Shown: piece after piece, positions 33,491-45,860 of the stretch
How the letters are laid out: each line of letters starts with the position of its first letter
Numbering within the stretch: position 1 is the stretch's first letter
Assembly (NCBI GenBank): GCA_038030265.1
Contig: CM075942.1
Coordinates: 46,280,751-46,344,750, forward strand
Reading direction: 5' to 3'
Length of the DNA stretch: 64,000 nt
Source of the DNA: Corythucha ciliata
Taxonomy: Eukaryota > Arthropoda > Insecta > Hemiptera > Tingidae
Made by a program: the position numbers and the translations under genes
Notes under the pieces: model-generated
Database searches by the model: none
What the model saw: the letters and a program-made list of their open reading frames with translations, nothing else
What the model was told of the DNA's origin: nothing

Positions 33491-35127
33491 TGGCGCAGAA
33501 ATACTCGCTATAATTTACGTATAACACCGAGTTGGTGAGGTCAGTGCTTCCACTCCGCAATGTGAAATTTTCCTCTGTTTTCCCCCTAATTCATTGACTA
33601 AGTAACTCTCAATTTTTTAAAGCAAAAATCCATTGAAAGGAAAGAAGGTTGCTCAATTTGTTTCTTCAACGAACATTTTTATTATAAAAAATAAAAAATT
33701 ATGAAAACGAAGAAACCGAAGGGGCCGATTTTTCTTCTTTTCCTTGGCTCCTCGCACTAGAATGAAAATATTGACAGCTTATTGCCATTTAAAATATCAA
33801 CTGAGCTCATTGTTAATCTGTTCATCCCCAGCTTTTACGTATAAAAGCCCCACTTACTCCCTTCAAATCATGCTGTTATGATTGAAATTCACTCCCCAGG
33901 GAGTAAGATTTGATATTTCCTAGGCATATAAAGCACGGTTACCAATTGTTTTCCATAAATATCTGCTTATTGGGGCTCCTAAATTCGAGCTGCCACACTT
34001 GTCTCTCGGAAAATAAACCCTCCAATTATTCCCTCGATTCATAATATAATGCTATCATGTTCTAAGTTAGGATTGCGTTTCCAAAATATAATCATGTCCA
34101 TCCCAAATTTCAAATTTTCTCAAAGAATTACAAAAAATCAAAAATTCTCGTTTTCCCCTTTATTTTCCCTTTTTAAAAAAAATCCTTTTTTTTCTCGAAT
34201 GCAAATTTTCCCAAAAATGGGAAATTTCCCTCTAAGTGGAAGTCTTGGGTGAGGTACGATTGAAGGGGGGTCGAGGAAACACATGTACAAATCCCCTTAG
34301 GCGGCGTGGCGTTCGTACTATGGCGATGACGCGATGAGATATCGTTTCTACATCACTCAGACACATTTCCAGTTGTTTCTATCTGTCCCAGATGCTGTTA
34401 ATTTGCGTCGGCGATGTCGAAACGATATCGTATTGCTCTAGTATGTCCGCCACCTTAAAGTGCCAAATCCACGAAATTGGGGTTCATGTTGGTAAAGTCT
34501 GCAAATTCTAGCCATCAACGTAACCATGACTGTAGGTTTATAGGTGGCTCAGGAACTAGCCGTCTCGTCACCGCGGTAATAAAGAATGTACGCCTATAGC
34601 TGCGTATATGTGATGGGTGGTGGTGGGCGGGGGGATCCACGGAATATCCCTCGTTATGGCCTTCGAAGCGTTGGAATTCAAAAATGTAGTACACGCTCTC
34701 ACAAATTCTACATCTGAGGTTATCAAGAACTGAACGCTTTCCGTTCAATGAAAAAATGGAAATACTGGGGCCCAGTGGTTGGGTGGGGGGGGGGTCTTTA
34801 CCATAACTTTTAATACCTGCCATAACGCAGTAAAACTATATAGTCCCCCGCTAAAGCTCTCATACCTTTGGGATGCCCACGACCAAAAAAAGTTGGCCGG
34901 TCGTCGGCCTTGCCGTAGCCGGACACATTGCCGCACGCTTGTATTTTGGAGCGGCAAAAGTGGAGTGTATGTAACAAAATGAACTATTGTAAAATAAATT
35001 CAGCAAATTGCAAATGGCGCAAATTGTAAAAGAAATGGCAGAAATATAGACGGCTGTTTGAGAAAAGCTCTCCTTTCCTGTCTACATTTACCTCTAAAAA
35101 AAGGTCTGAACAAGTGAAAATCTTAAG
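33491..35127. other. Non-coding, isolated repeat pieces
   Basis: No supported gene. 33850-33920 contains a small inverted repeat (CTTACTCCCT and AGGGAGTAAG). 34243-34298 is a solo end of the TTAA MITE family, annotated separately. Confidence 0.4.
34243..34298 (-). mobile_element. Solo end of TTAA-type MITE family
   Basis: GTCGAGGAAACACATGTACA followed by AATCCCC matches the terminal arm of the elements at 51090-53883 and 60849-61256. The other arm is not found nearby. Confidence 0.55.
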
Positions 35128-35389
35128 CTGCGTATACACTTGCGAGCCGAGCCTGAGACGAGCGGCTCGCGAGCCGCTCGTACCAGGCTCCATCTGCTGT
35201 CGGTTTTTCATTCAACATCAAAGGAATTGGTTCGTCAAGTTGGGACGGGCTTTTAGTAGGCTCAGAGCGCGCTCGAGACAAAAGGGTGAAGAGGGGCATT
35301 TCTTTGAGGGGAACTTTGTCATCTCCCTTTTACAGTTACCGGGTTTTTTGTTTTTCTCTGTTTTCACCATTGTCGTTGTCGCCGTCGTA

Positions 35390-35465
35390 ATGGAATGGTC
35401 AGAGGAGAGGCAAATTTCTCTAATTGAGGCCTACAAAAACCATCCCAATTTATGGGACCCGAAAC
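35390..35465 (+). pseudogene. MADF protein start (remnant)
   Basis: ATG at 35390 gives about 25 residues typical of the first MADF helix (LIEAYKNHPNLWDP), then similarity stops at the deletion junction. Its family role is DNA binding by the accessory Harbinger protein. Confidence 0.7.
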
Positions 35466-35469
35466 CCAT

Positions 35470-35603
35470 TTTTTTCTTTTTCGATACAAATCCGTTTGCC
35501 ACCACCGACGACGCGACTTCCTTTTTTTTGGGCTCTCCACAGTATCCATTAAATACGCCGCACCGCTCATAACAAAGAGCGGTATAGTATCCTTCGAGGC
35601 CAT
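35470..35603 (-). pseudogene. Harbinger transposase start (remnant)
   Basis: Minus-strand frame with the basic-aromatic block SRRRWWQTDLYRKRKKW seen at the N-terminus of Harbinger nucleases. No DDE region remains. Confidence 0.6.
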
Positions 35604-35821
35604 AACGCACCCGCGACTCTGTCAGAACTACCACTGAGAAATGATAAATACACTTCATACGGCAGCTCTCGGCTCGTCCCATGATCACAGTTTTCCCCCG
35701 GCTCGAGAGAAACTAACATTTCAGCGAGCGTGCTCTAAACATGCTCAGAGCACGCCCGGAGCCTCCAACGAGCCGCTCGCGAGCCGCTCGGCTCAGGCTC
35801 GGCTCGCAAGTGTATACGCAG

Positions 35822-38748
35822 ACACTCAACATAAGCCCCGAAGAAACCCCGTAAATTTATACTTTTATGACAACTCCTGGCTAGCGGAGCATCAGGGTCT
35901 CCAGTACCCTTCCAATAAAATAAAATAAATTGTAACGTACGTACATAAGTCCTCATTTATTTAATTCATTTTACAATTATTTATACCGTTTGCTACTCCA
36001 TAAATTGATCGTTATCAATCTATGTCTTCATCTGTCATGAAATCAAGGAATTTCTACCTACCGGTCAAAAGGAGTTGGATCCTCGTTTACTTTATTATTC
36101 TTCGTCGGATAGAAACTATTCATCTTCGGGTTGACTTTTCCCCTAATAGTAAGACTTTATTTTCCTTTTCCCCTCACGCTTTGCCGCCGCGCTTTAATGG
36201 GCATTATTACTATCGACCAGACGTACTTTTTATTCCATTAGAGTAAATATGTTAGTTCTAACTAACAATAATTGATCATCCGGAGTGAAGGGAAATGAAA
36301 ATTGAGGAGGGCAGGGGGGATGATGAAATATGTATTGCCTGTAAGTAGTGTGAGTCAATTAATTACGAAAACGAATGCATTTTCATTTGTTTTGTTTGTT
36401 CGTTCGATTCCTGCGAAGGTAGTACTAACTGCGGCTTCGCTCTTGAAAATTATGCGCTTTTTAAAGTGGTAGATGGAACCTGTAATTTCGCCCTTATCAT
36501 TTTTACAATATTGGCTCAATGAGTCTATTATTTGGAACCTCATGAGCACTCAACTGCAGTAGAGTTTTCCTCGGTCAATATGGCCGCTTTCCCGCAAGAA
36601 GCCTCGGAGGCTGTTTTTATCAGAAAACGAATAAAAAGACGGGAGAATACAACTTTTGTAGAAGTCCTATTCGGCCACAGTTTTTCTCCTTGATCGAAAG
36701 GAAAAGCGAAAAACATCCAAAACCCTTTGTTGAATTTTGTAAGTGGGAGAAATAAGAAGGATGAAGAGCGTCTCGGGCGTCTTCTCCCCCCCTCGCGAGT
36801 GTATAGTCAGTATTCGTCCGAAGCTCTCACGGTCCAGACATGGGTTTAAGTGCTTCGGAAACCCACCTTTTATTGTAGTGCTTCAATGTTTTTATAGTGA
36901 CAGTGGAATCGGGAGGGATGGCGTCCGAAAGAAGGAGTCAATTCCCTTTCATCAAGAGGGGTCACAGCGTGAGAAACGTTAAAGATAAAAAGCCGAGGTA
37001 CCGAACCATTCACGCAACTTTTCGTTGTTTCTGTATCGCACGTGCTTTTTTTCATATTTTATTAAATGTTTTATTATTTTTTTTAAAGTTTAAAATTGTT
37101 TTTCTAATACATTCAACGTGGCCGGCTTTTCTTTTGAATGGCCACATTTCCCAAGCTTCTGACAAGGGGTGATGCCACGATCTGAGGCCGTGAGAATTAT
37201 TGTTATGGACAGCGGAAACGCGTTTATTATATCCTCCTCTTCTTCTTCTTTTAGTTCGCCCTGGGGGCATCAAAACTTCGAGTCTGGTCAGAGACTTGTA
37301 CGCCCCTGTAGAACAGCAGTCGATTGGTACCTTCATTCATTTCACTCGACGCCAATTTATTCATGCGATTTTTAATTAGATAATTATATTCGATAAATCA
37401 CGGCTATTGTGAATGTTTATCGCCCACATAATTTATTCCCATAAAAAAGCGAAACAAAACCCCCAGGTTTAACTGATTCGTTATAAATAAAACGCCATTT
37501 ATTTATACATTTGAGCTCATTCACCGAAGTTCAACTTTTCCAGACTTCCGTTCCTTCGCGTTGTGATCAAAAATTAAACTGTTTGCCATTGTTCTCCACG
37601 GTTGTTAAAAAAAAAGACTTTTAAAAGTTTCATGACACGACCGTTGTATACAATTTAAACGTCCGACTTTTTTTCCGTTTGTTGACAAGCTTTAATAATT
37701 GGCTGACTTTTCTCTTCCGAAAAAAGGCGTTTTACTTCCTTTATTTTCGTATTATTTTTGTAAACGGTGCCGATTTGTTATTTCAGTCTTGAAGGTTTTT
37801 AATTGTGAGTGGGTGGGGGTGCATGCAGTACCCGGGTGGATGAAACTCGCTATAAAGTCATAATATCTGAATTGCAACTTTTTTTCTCTCTCTTTTGAAT
37901 GGTCCTTAAAATCATTATTGTGCTTTACAGTTACTATACTATAACCTACATTTCATTTCTTTTTTTGTTTTATTGTTACTTTTCTTTCATAATTCTAACG
38001 GTCTCGACGGGAACAACGACTCTTCGTGGAAACAAAAACAGGAGTTTTCCTTTAGTTTTTCTTCTTCCAAGTTGGGAAATGTGTCACCTATTCGTTCCCT
38101 TCGTTGGTAACTTAAAAGCGAAAACATTCGCCTCTACGTTTTGCCCCAAAATAAAATTCTTCGTCCTAAAAACTAACATTTTAGCGCATGTGAAGTGTGT
38201 ATCAATGAAGGAAGACATTTTCTTGCCACTATACCATACCATCGTCCGCTGTTGAATTGAAGGTTTTCTGCCCATAATTATGTTCCAAAAACGAGTGTCG
38301 ACGAGGTTGGATAGGTATTGGTACCCCTCGGCCCTCACGAAACCCCAACCCCCCGTAAGGTGTAACAAATTTTAGCTTTATCGCCACTTGTGCGCTTTCG
38401 TCTTCCTTTTCCAATTCAACAAGCCTTTTCAACGTTCGCTTCAATTTTCAACAGTGCATACCTCTAAGCAATGCATGTCATTTCTGATATCCTTCCAGCT
38501 TCTTGATGCATGCCTCACGTTCAACACACTGTGCGCTGTGAGGCATGCCTCTGACCCACACAAAAAAGCACAAGTGGAGAGATAGCTTTTGGACGCACAA
38601 ATCATCCCTCATAACAATGGACTGGCATTTGCCTCCGAGAAACTTCGAAGTTGCGCTTTTTCACATTTTTAAACGCGAATAAGCTATCTAAAAGTCGCCA
38701 ATTTTCAATTTGTCAATGCCATCCTAAAGACCGAAATTGAAAAAAAAA
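35822..38748. other. 2.9 kb non-coding, no feature recognised
   Basis: No supported gene. The frame 37899-38255 (118 codons, plus) is hydrophobic and AT-driven, without recognisable domain or splice context. Confidence 0.4.
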
Positions 38749-41036
38749 TTCGCTCCGGCAGCTGGCGGTCGGAAAGAGTGCATTTCATTTCGTATGCGGA
38801 TACCCTAAGCCGTCCCAGAAGTAATAATGTTGAGACCATGATTTCTTTCGTTAATGTTTGACCCTTCCTCGTACAGTTTGATGCCGGGTTTGTTTAAGCT
38901 GAGCTTAATGGGAATCAAAGGCTACTTCAAAATGAAATCATCGTACCGAATATAATGCTTCTGGAACCAACTGGTGATTTGTAGTGATTTTTTACCAGTT
39001 CAAGCCACATTATCCCCCCCCTCCAAGTCGACCGATTTGGCCCAAATGCAATACCAACCGAGGTCGTATGACTGCTGATTTCAGGGCCAAATCTCGTTCC
39101 GATAAATTAATTTCTTCGAGAGTTATCGTGCTAACAAGACCACACACTTACTTCCACTCCGGGGGCACCACCCCCTCTACCTTGACTTTTTCAAAAAATT
39201 AAAATGGGAATCAAAGGCTAGTCTAGCATGGAGTACACGTACCGAATATGATGCTTCTAGAATCAACTGGTGATTGGTAGTGATTTTTTGCCCATTTCAA
39301 GCCCTATCCCCCCCCCCTCCACCATGACCGATTTGGCCCTAATGCAATACCGACCGGGGTCTTATGATTACTGATTTTTGTGCCAAAGCGCGTTCCACTA
39401 AATTAACTTCTACGAGAGTTATTGTGCTAACAAGAAAACGGCCATAAAGATATAAATAAATAAATAAACCAATATATACAGGGTGGATCCGTATAAGTGT
39501 GACAAAAATTTTTGGGTAAAACTACGTTAAAAGTGGAGTAAAATGGTACCTTCGGAAGTGTCCTACGTCGATCCGTTCCGGAGTTATGATTTTTTTTTGT
39601 GTTTAAAAAGTAACCAATGCTTGCTTCAAAAAATCCGCAATTTCTCAGCTTATATCGCACCAAATCCAAAAAGTGATGCCATTTTCAGAAACTACGGAAC
39701 ATTTCCTTTAAGATAGAGGCCATTTTATTGCTTGAAATAATCGTCAACACCCAGAAATCTGGCATTTTTTCCATAAATTTACGTGTCCTCTAAAATTTGT
39801 CCGTTTTACGAAAAGTCGCTGTACCCAAACAGCTTTCTCCACAGATTTTTGGTGTATCACAAAAACTTCCCCGTCTTCTAAGTTTCCTTTTGGCGTGTTC
39901 ACATTTCATGTTACCACTGACGTTTCTCACAAAAACGTCACAAGAATGCACAAAAACTGTGTTTTTACGAAACATGGACCATTGTCTACGGTATTCGTGA
40001 AGGGTGCAGGGAGATCGGCAGTAAGTGAGAACAGGATATCTTACCATGGAGAAGGCAAGAGGCATTCGATTTTACCCCTTCCCCCATCAGTGATTCATTA
40101 AATTGTCGCCATTTAGGGGGGGGGGGGTATAATTTAATGCCGTTGGCCTTCGATATCTTCTCCTTCCTAAAATATTCTGTCCTCCCTTTCTAAAACAGTA
40201 TTTTGACTGAAAAATACAGGCAATTGCCTATGTGCCAGGTGCCAACAATATTCGTGAAGGGTGCTCAGAGATCTGCAGAAATGGTTGGGGGGGGGGGGTT
40301 AAATTGAATGTCTCTTGCCTGCGATATCTTCTCCATGGTAAGATATCCTGTTCTCACTTACTGCCGATCTCCCTGCACCATTCACGAATACCGTAGACAA
40401 TGGCCCATGTTTCGTAAAAACACGGTTTTTGTGCATTCTCGTGACTTTTTTGTGAGAAACGTCAGTGGTAACATGGAATGTGAACACGCCAAAAGGAGGC
40501 TTAGAAGACGGGGAAGTTTTTGTGATACACCGAAAATCTGTTGAGGAAGCTGTTTGGGTACAGCGACTTTTCGTAAAACGGACAAATTTTGGAGGCCACA
40601 TGAGTTTATGGAAAAATGCCAGATTTCTGGGTGTTGACGATTATTTCAATCAATAAAATGGTCTCTATCTTAAAGGAAATGTTCCGTAGTTTCTGAAAAT
40701 GGCATCACTTTTTGGATTTGGTGCGACATAAGCCGAGAAATTGCGGATTTTTTGAAGTAAGCATTGGTTACTTTTTTAAACACAAAAAAAAATCATAACT
40801 CCGGAACGGATCGACGTAGGACACTTGCGAAGGTACCATTTTACTCCACTTTTAACGTAGTTTTACCCAAAAATTTTTGTCACACTTATACGGATCCACC
40901 CTGTATATATGAATTCCGGAAACCACTAAATTCGTGTTCTAGAGGTTCTGAAATATGAAAAAAACATGTCATGACCCATGTTTGCCACCATCACGACGAG
41001 ACCAATAGTGCATTTTGACATAAATGAAATGCACTA
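38749..41036 (+). mobile_element. HINE/Helentron-like repeat, copy f, split by a fold-back element
   Basis: The head is TTCGCTCCGGCAGCTGGCGG. Two internal ~300-bp units begin near 38908 and 39200, each with the GGCCCAAATGCAATACC phrase and AGTTATCGTGCTAACAAG or a variant. The AT microsatellite, cut by the fold-back element at 39479-40903, leads to the block CGGAAACCACTAAATTCGTG and the tail AATGAAATGCACT. Without the insertion the copy is about 860 bp. Confidence 0.75.
39479..40903. mobile_element. Giant fold-back element 1, TA target duplication
   Basis: 1425 bp whose two arms (39479 to about 40080, and about 40300 to 40903) are inverted copies of roughly 600 bp, about 97% alike by eye. Termini are CAGGGTGGATCCGTATAAGT and its complement, flanked by TA (39477-39478 and 40904-40905). 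The ~220-bp centre contains poly-G tracts and scrambled partial copies of the arms. Open frames through the arms exist on both strands, but I recognise none. TA duplication and CAGGGTG ends suggest Tc1/mariner-type mobilisation; this is inference. Confidence 0.8.
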
Positions 41037-41039
41037 AAA

Positions 41040-41175
41040 AAGTTCTAATAAAAAGTGATTTATCGAGGTCTCTTCACGGCAAAAATTGAGAAAAATAACT
41101 CACTAGGGCTCAATTTGCGTGGAAAGGCGCTCGATCGCGACTAAAATTGAGAAAAAGCTCAAACATTCGCAGAAT
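41040..41175. repeat. Short stretch of GCTAAAATTGAGAAAA-type repeat
   Basis: Several phrases such as GGCAAAAATTGAGAAAAATA and GACTAAAATTGAGAAAAAGC. Confidence 0.5.
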
Positions 41176-41326
41176 CTCATGACCGCACATTCTCCTGATT
41201 CTTGGAGAAAATTATTGAACCGTCAACCATATTCAGATGACCATGTTAACATGGCTGATGATTCAATAATTCCACCTTTTTTGGTTCTGGTTATTGCTAG
41301 GTTGCGTACTTGCCTCAAAACTATTT

Positions 41327-41330
<4 letters not shown>

Positions 41331-41392
<62 letters not shown>
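41331..41392. repeat. (TAA)n microsatellite
   Basis: About 20 uninterrupted ATA/TAA trinucleotides. An apparent poly-tyrosine frame on the minus strand is only its translation. Confidence 0.97.
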
Positions 41393-42667
41393 TTATTTGC
41401 CAACACATAATTACAATGTAAAACAACGTCAAGTATTGCATTGATGCTACGTAGGAAGCAAATCCTCAAAGTCTCTGACAGAATAGGGGCCCAGATCGAG
41501 AAGGTGGTCCTTCAGCTTTTTGTTTTTTAATTCGCATTCACCCAAGGAGCCCAATTGGCTGGAAGAAATGTACTCCGAAAAACAGAACTGATATTGGGGA
41601 GAAAAAACTTTGCAAATTCTACTGGTAATAAAATTGGTAGTGCCAGCAAAATCTTATAAAATTTGCAGTCGATGATTATAATTTTAACAACTCAGTTAGC
41701 ACTTGAAATAAAGCCAGAGTAGTGGCAAAATTCTGCCCATTTTCTGAAAATTCTGCCCCCCCCCCCGTTCGGCCAAATTGGTACGTCATTTAAAAGGCCA
41801 ACGTCTAGCCTCTCTTATGAGAAGATGCTGGCCACCCCGTATCGTTACGGACTTCTCGAATCCTCAAAGAAAACTCCAAAAGAAATTTATTGAGGCACTT
41901 TTGAAGTTGGGTAGAATTTTGCCACTATTCTGCCCTACCTCCATGCTCCGTATAAAATGAAATCACACGTGATTTCTCGTACCAAACAATTCGCAAGGTT
42001 CGAGAGACGAGCATGACGAGAGCTCTTCGAGTCCAAAACGAAAACAAAACGACCATAATATGATAAACTATTTAGTCAGTATCAACGATATTTATAAACC
42101 TGGATCAAGGTAAATAGACTTACAGAGGTATGCTCGTAACTAAGGAAATTTTTGTCAAAATTGACGTCACGGGAGTAAAAAAAATAATGAGGGACCAAAC
42201 TTCACATATGAAGCTTCCCCTCCCACGGTACCACCCCTGGAATTTCTTTGTAGATATGTTGTAGATGAAGCAAAAAATAAATGAATAGCCAAAATAAATG
42301 GCTGGAACTTTTTTAAAAAGCGATATAATTTGGCAGAGTTGTTCCTTAGACCTTATGCATCGTTTTAAGGCCCAGTTAATTGACATGTACCACGTGAAGC
42401 CCCGTGTACTCAGTACAGACAGCACTCGGCGCAGTGACGGTCGAGTTTATTATGTGAATCAGTGAGAAACGCCAAGTAAACTTCATGAGGGAGGAAGGAA
42501 GGGCTTTCCTGCTGCACGGGACAATCACGCATTTCTCAGATAGGTTGGACAATAAAGCTGAAGTTTAAGTGTTCCCTGTATTAATGGTGACCTTCGACCA
42601 GAATCCCGGCCTCGAACCTAGCCGTATTCAATCACTGTCGATATCGAGGAATTTGTTTGCCTCATCT
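41393..42667. other. Non-coding, no feature recognised
   Basis: No supported gene; a C run at 41757-41767. Confidence 0.4.
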
Positions 42668-42797
42668 GGGGCCTTAGTACAAACTCGTGCGAAAATGCCG
42701 CTAGACGTGATTGCTTTGGCGGGATAATGTTATTTCTTATTCGGCGTCCTTGGATTCCGCATGCGGCTTTTTCCTCGACCGTTCATACTAAGGCCCC
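42668..42797. mobile_element. MITE (GGGGCCTTAGTAC family), copy 1
   Basis: 130 bp with inverted ends GGGGCCTTAGTACAAAC and GTTCATACTAAGGCCCC. The interior CGGGATAATGTTATTTCT and CGGCGTCCTTGGAT is shared with copy 2 at 43508-43637. No clear target duplication. Confidence 0.65.
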
Positions 42798-43507
42798 TGG
42801 TCGCATACTCAGGATGGAGTAGGGCGATTCACACCCTCACCATACGAGCGTATTGATCGATGTGCGGTTTGTTGTACAAACACCACCGAGAACCCAAGCC
42901 GGGGATACGAAGCCAAGTGTTTCGGGGTGCTTATATTATTGTTAATTGGAATGGTGGCTGATGAGTGTCACGAAAACTCATTGTTTTACGAGAAAATTGC
43001 TAAACTTAGCTCTATCTTAAAAGAATTTCTAAAAGTTTCACAACTGAGATGATACCCTGCACCTGCAGCAGTTTTCTTTGCTCCAACCATTACACTTAGG
43101 GGCCCTGCAATCACTTCTTTCACAGGAACATTGTCCTGCAGGCAATAATGCGTAGTTCTCCCGATTTAAAAAGTGGCCCCCGAAATGTAGATAATTTTGT
43201 TTTATTGGAAAAAGTCCCACCTGTTAATTTTTTAAAAATTTGTCATCCCATGACGTCATGGCACAAACAATAATAATTGGTTGAAAATTAAGAGCATACC
43301 TCTTTAGTCTATTTACCTTGAACCTGGATTGCTCACAGAGGACTGGAGGGGGCAGGTCGTCCCCTGGTAAACAATCACCCTGTCCCTCTCCTTGTGTAGT
43401 TATGGCAATATGGCACTTATTTTGAAACTCCACCCCTCTCATCCTCTATGGGAGCTTATTTGATGGCTATTATCAGCTGGTCTTAATCAGCAGTGATGAG
43501 CAATCCA
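42798..43507. other. Non-coding spacer
   Basis: No supported gene between the two related MITEs. Confidence 0.4.
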
Positions 43508-43637
43508 GGCGCCTTAGTACGAACCCGTGTGAAAATGCCACGTGATGCGGTTGCTATGGCGGGATAATGTTATTTCTCATTCGGCGTCCTTGGATCCCGC
43601 TTGCGGCATTTTTTCCCGAACTTTCGTACTAAGGCCC
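43508..43637. mobile_element. MITE (GGGGCCTTAGTAC family), copy 2
   Basis: Same structure and orientation as 42668-42797, with ends GCGCCTTAGTACGAACC and TTCGTACTAAGGCCCC. Confidence 0.65.
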
Positions 43638-43692
43638 CAGTTCTTTTATATATCGTTGGTCAGTATTAATCGGGGAGCGGTTCAATACTCTA

Positions 43693-45007
43693 CAGGGTGT
43701 TCATGAATTACCTGGACAGAAGAAAACAAGTTATGGGGTACATCATTTGCCATCGAAATTACTATTTGGAGTTTTTGGAAATTCCGCCTTGTTTCCGAGA
43801 TATCACACATTTTATGGTTCTTTCACGAATTCCCTTTTTTCCCACTTAAATGCTTGCCATACGCTCATAAAATGGTATTAGCCCAAAACTAATCAGCTCA
43901 TTGGAAAGAGCACAAAATTTCCTATAAAATGTGACCCCTTTCGGGTGAAAATTATTTTCGTACCATTCGTGAGAGCAGCCGATTTACTAAAGAAACTGGT
44001 GACTCACATTTCCATACATTTTTCCGACACGATTTTCACCTCTTCGCCATTCAGAAGAAAAAATTTGGAATCAGTGGAAAAACTTCCTTATTTTGTAAGC
44101 TTTCCAATGATGTACAAAGGTTCATAGTTTCTGTATTTTTCTGTTGAGATATGAGCAATAAACTTGAAAAATCCACCCAGAAAACGTGAAATTCATGCAT
44201 TTCTTCGGCAATATTTTATTACACAAGGAGACATTTTTTTCTTTTTTTATTTTATTTGTGACTCGATTATTCATCTTTCATCTTCTTAGTCAATAATTTA
44301 AGTTCCTCTCCCCTCCGAAAGAGACCCCCCCCCCAACTCATATGAGTGCCTACGTAATTATTCTAGGGGGAGGGGGGATGAGTTCACGAATCGAGCTGAA
44401 ATTATTAATTAAGATGATAAAAGATCAATAATTAAGTCTAAAAAATAAATAAAATAAGAAAACAATAGTTCCTTCGGTTATAATGGCACTGAAAAAATGC
44501 TTGAATTCCATGTTTTCTGACTGGGATTTTTCAAGTTTTTTACATATATTTCAACGGGAAAATACTGTAAGTGTAAACTTTTACACATCGTTGGAAAGCT
44601 TACAAAATAAGGAAGTTTTTCCACTGATTTCAAATTTTTTCTTTCCTATGGCGAAGAGGTGAAAATCGAGTCGGAAAAATGTATGGAAATGTGAGTCACC
44701 GCAGTTTCTTTGGTAAATCGACTGCTCTCACGTGTGGTACGAAGGTAATTTTCACCCGAAAGTGGACACATTTTAAAGGAAATTTTGTGCTCTTTCCAGT
44801 GAGCTGATTAATTTCAGGCTAGTGCCATTTTATGAGGGTATGACAAGCATCTAAGTGGTAAAAAAGTGAATTCATGAAAAAATCATAATATGTGTGATAT
44901 CTCGGAAACAAAGAGGAATTTCCAAAAACTCCAAATAGTCATATCGATGGCAAATGGTGTGCCCCATAACTGGTTTTCTTCTGTCCAGCTAATTCATGAA
45001 CACCCTG
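43693..45007. mobile_element. Giant fold-back element 2, TA target duplication
   Basis: 1315 bp with two inverted arms of about 500 bp (43693 to ~44210 and ~44490 to 45007). Ends are CAGGGTGTTCATGAATTACC and its near complement, flanked by TA (43691-43692 and 45008-45009). The central ~280 bp is AT-rich and partly palindromic. It shares the CAGGGTG terminus and TA duplication with fold-back element 1, but not the arm sequence. No coding sequence recognised. Confidence 0.8.
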
Positions 45008-45009
45008 TA

Positions 45010-45860
45010 TAGAGAAGAATCTGAATAGGGAAAAAGTGAGGCCGATTTTGAGCGACGGTGGCGATCCAAGTGAATAGCGACCGAACGTTCGGTTGACCAT
45101 GCGACGTACGGGGGGAACATCTGAACCCCCATCCCCTCCACCATTCGCCTTTTCCGTCTCCCTTAATTTTCACTTTCGTATTCACATGTTTCAAGTTCAA
45201 ATTGAATCATCCATTTTTTTTCTGGAAAACGCCTAAAAATGATGAAATGCACTAATAAAATGTATGAGATGAACATTTTCCAGTCCAGCCTTGAATATTC
45301 ACAGAAATAGATAAATGAAAAACCAAAGTTTTGCTTGAATACCCATTTATTTCTTTAAAACTTGACTTCTCAGAGACACAAATAAATGTACGCGTTAATA
45401 AAACCACAAACTTGCCGGCTAGATGTCGTCTAAATTTTAGAAAAATAAAATCAGTGATCCTGCCATCCTAAGGAATTCGAAAAAAAACCGATCACGCCAC
45501 CAGCTTCATACATCGACGAACATCCAGGAACGATCGATACATTTTTCGTGGCCCATTTTGCCGAACAACAATATGTTCGAAAAAAATAATTAAAAATAAA
45601 ATATAATCGAATTCGCTCAACTTACACACGTCTCAAAAGTGACAGTGTCAGCTTGGAGTGAATGGAGTGGACATGCAAAGTTTCACAAATTTATTCGCCA
45701 AACTGAGGAGGGCCGCGGGGTATCTTTAAAATGTAATTTAAAAAACATTTAGCGCTTCCCGTGAATGGCGACCAAACTAAACTTCGTTCTCGGTAAAGTT
45801 TCACTCCCGTGGTATTAATTTAACACTGCGGATGCGAAATCGCATCGAGTTCGAGACGAC
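45010..45860. other. Non-coding spacer
   Basis: No supported gene. 45240-45255 (ATGATGAAATGCACTA) is a possible isolated HINE-like tail. Confidence 0.4.

Larger units (their letters stand above)
35128..35821. mobile_element. Harbinger internal-deletion derivative
   Basis: 694 bp with inverted ends CTGCGTATACACTTGCGAGC and GCTCGCAAGTGTATACGCAG. Inside, the plus strand at 35390 opens MEWSEERQISLIEAYKNHPN, the start of a MADF protein. The minus strand before 35603 reads KKRKSRRRWWQTDLYRKRKK, the basic motif that begins Harbinger transposases. Both genes keep only their first codons and meet in the middle, as expected if the interior of a full element was deleted. No clear target duplication. 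Confidence 0.75.

Noticed and set aside
37899..38255. 118-codon hydrophobic plus-strand frame resembling a membrane protein
   Set aside because: Hydrophobicity comes from T-rich sequence; no homologous pattern, and no exon-like neighbours.
39797..40601. Overlapping ~65-100-codon frames in both arms of fold-back element 1
   Set aside because: They mirror each other because the arms are inverted copies; no domain recognised.
41223..41441. Poly-tyrosine protein frame
   Set aside because: It is only the translation of the TAA microsatellite.
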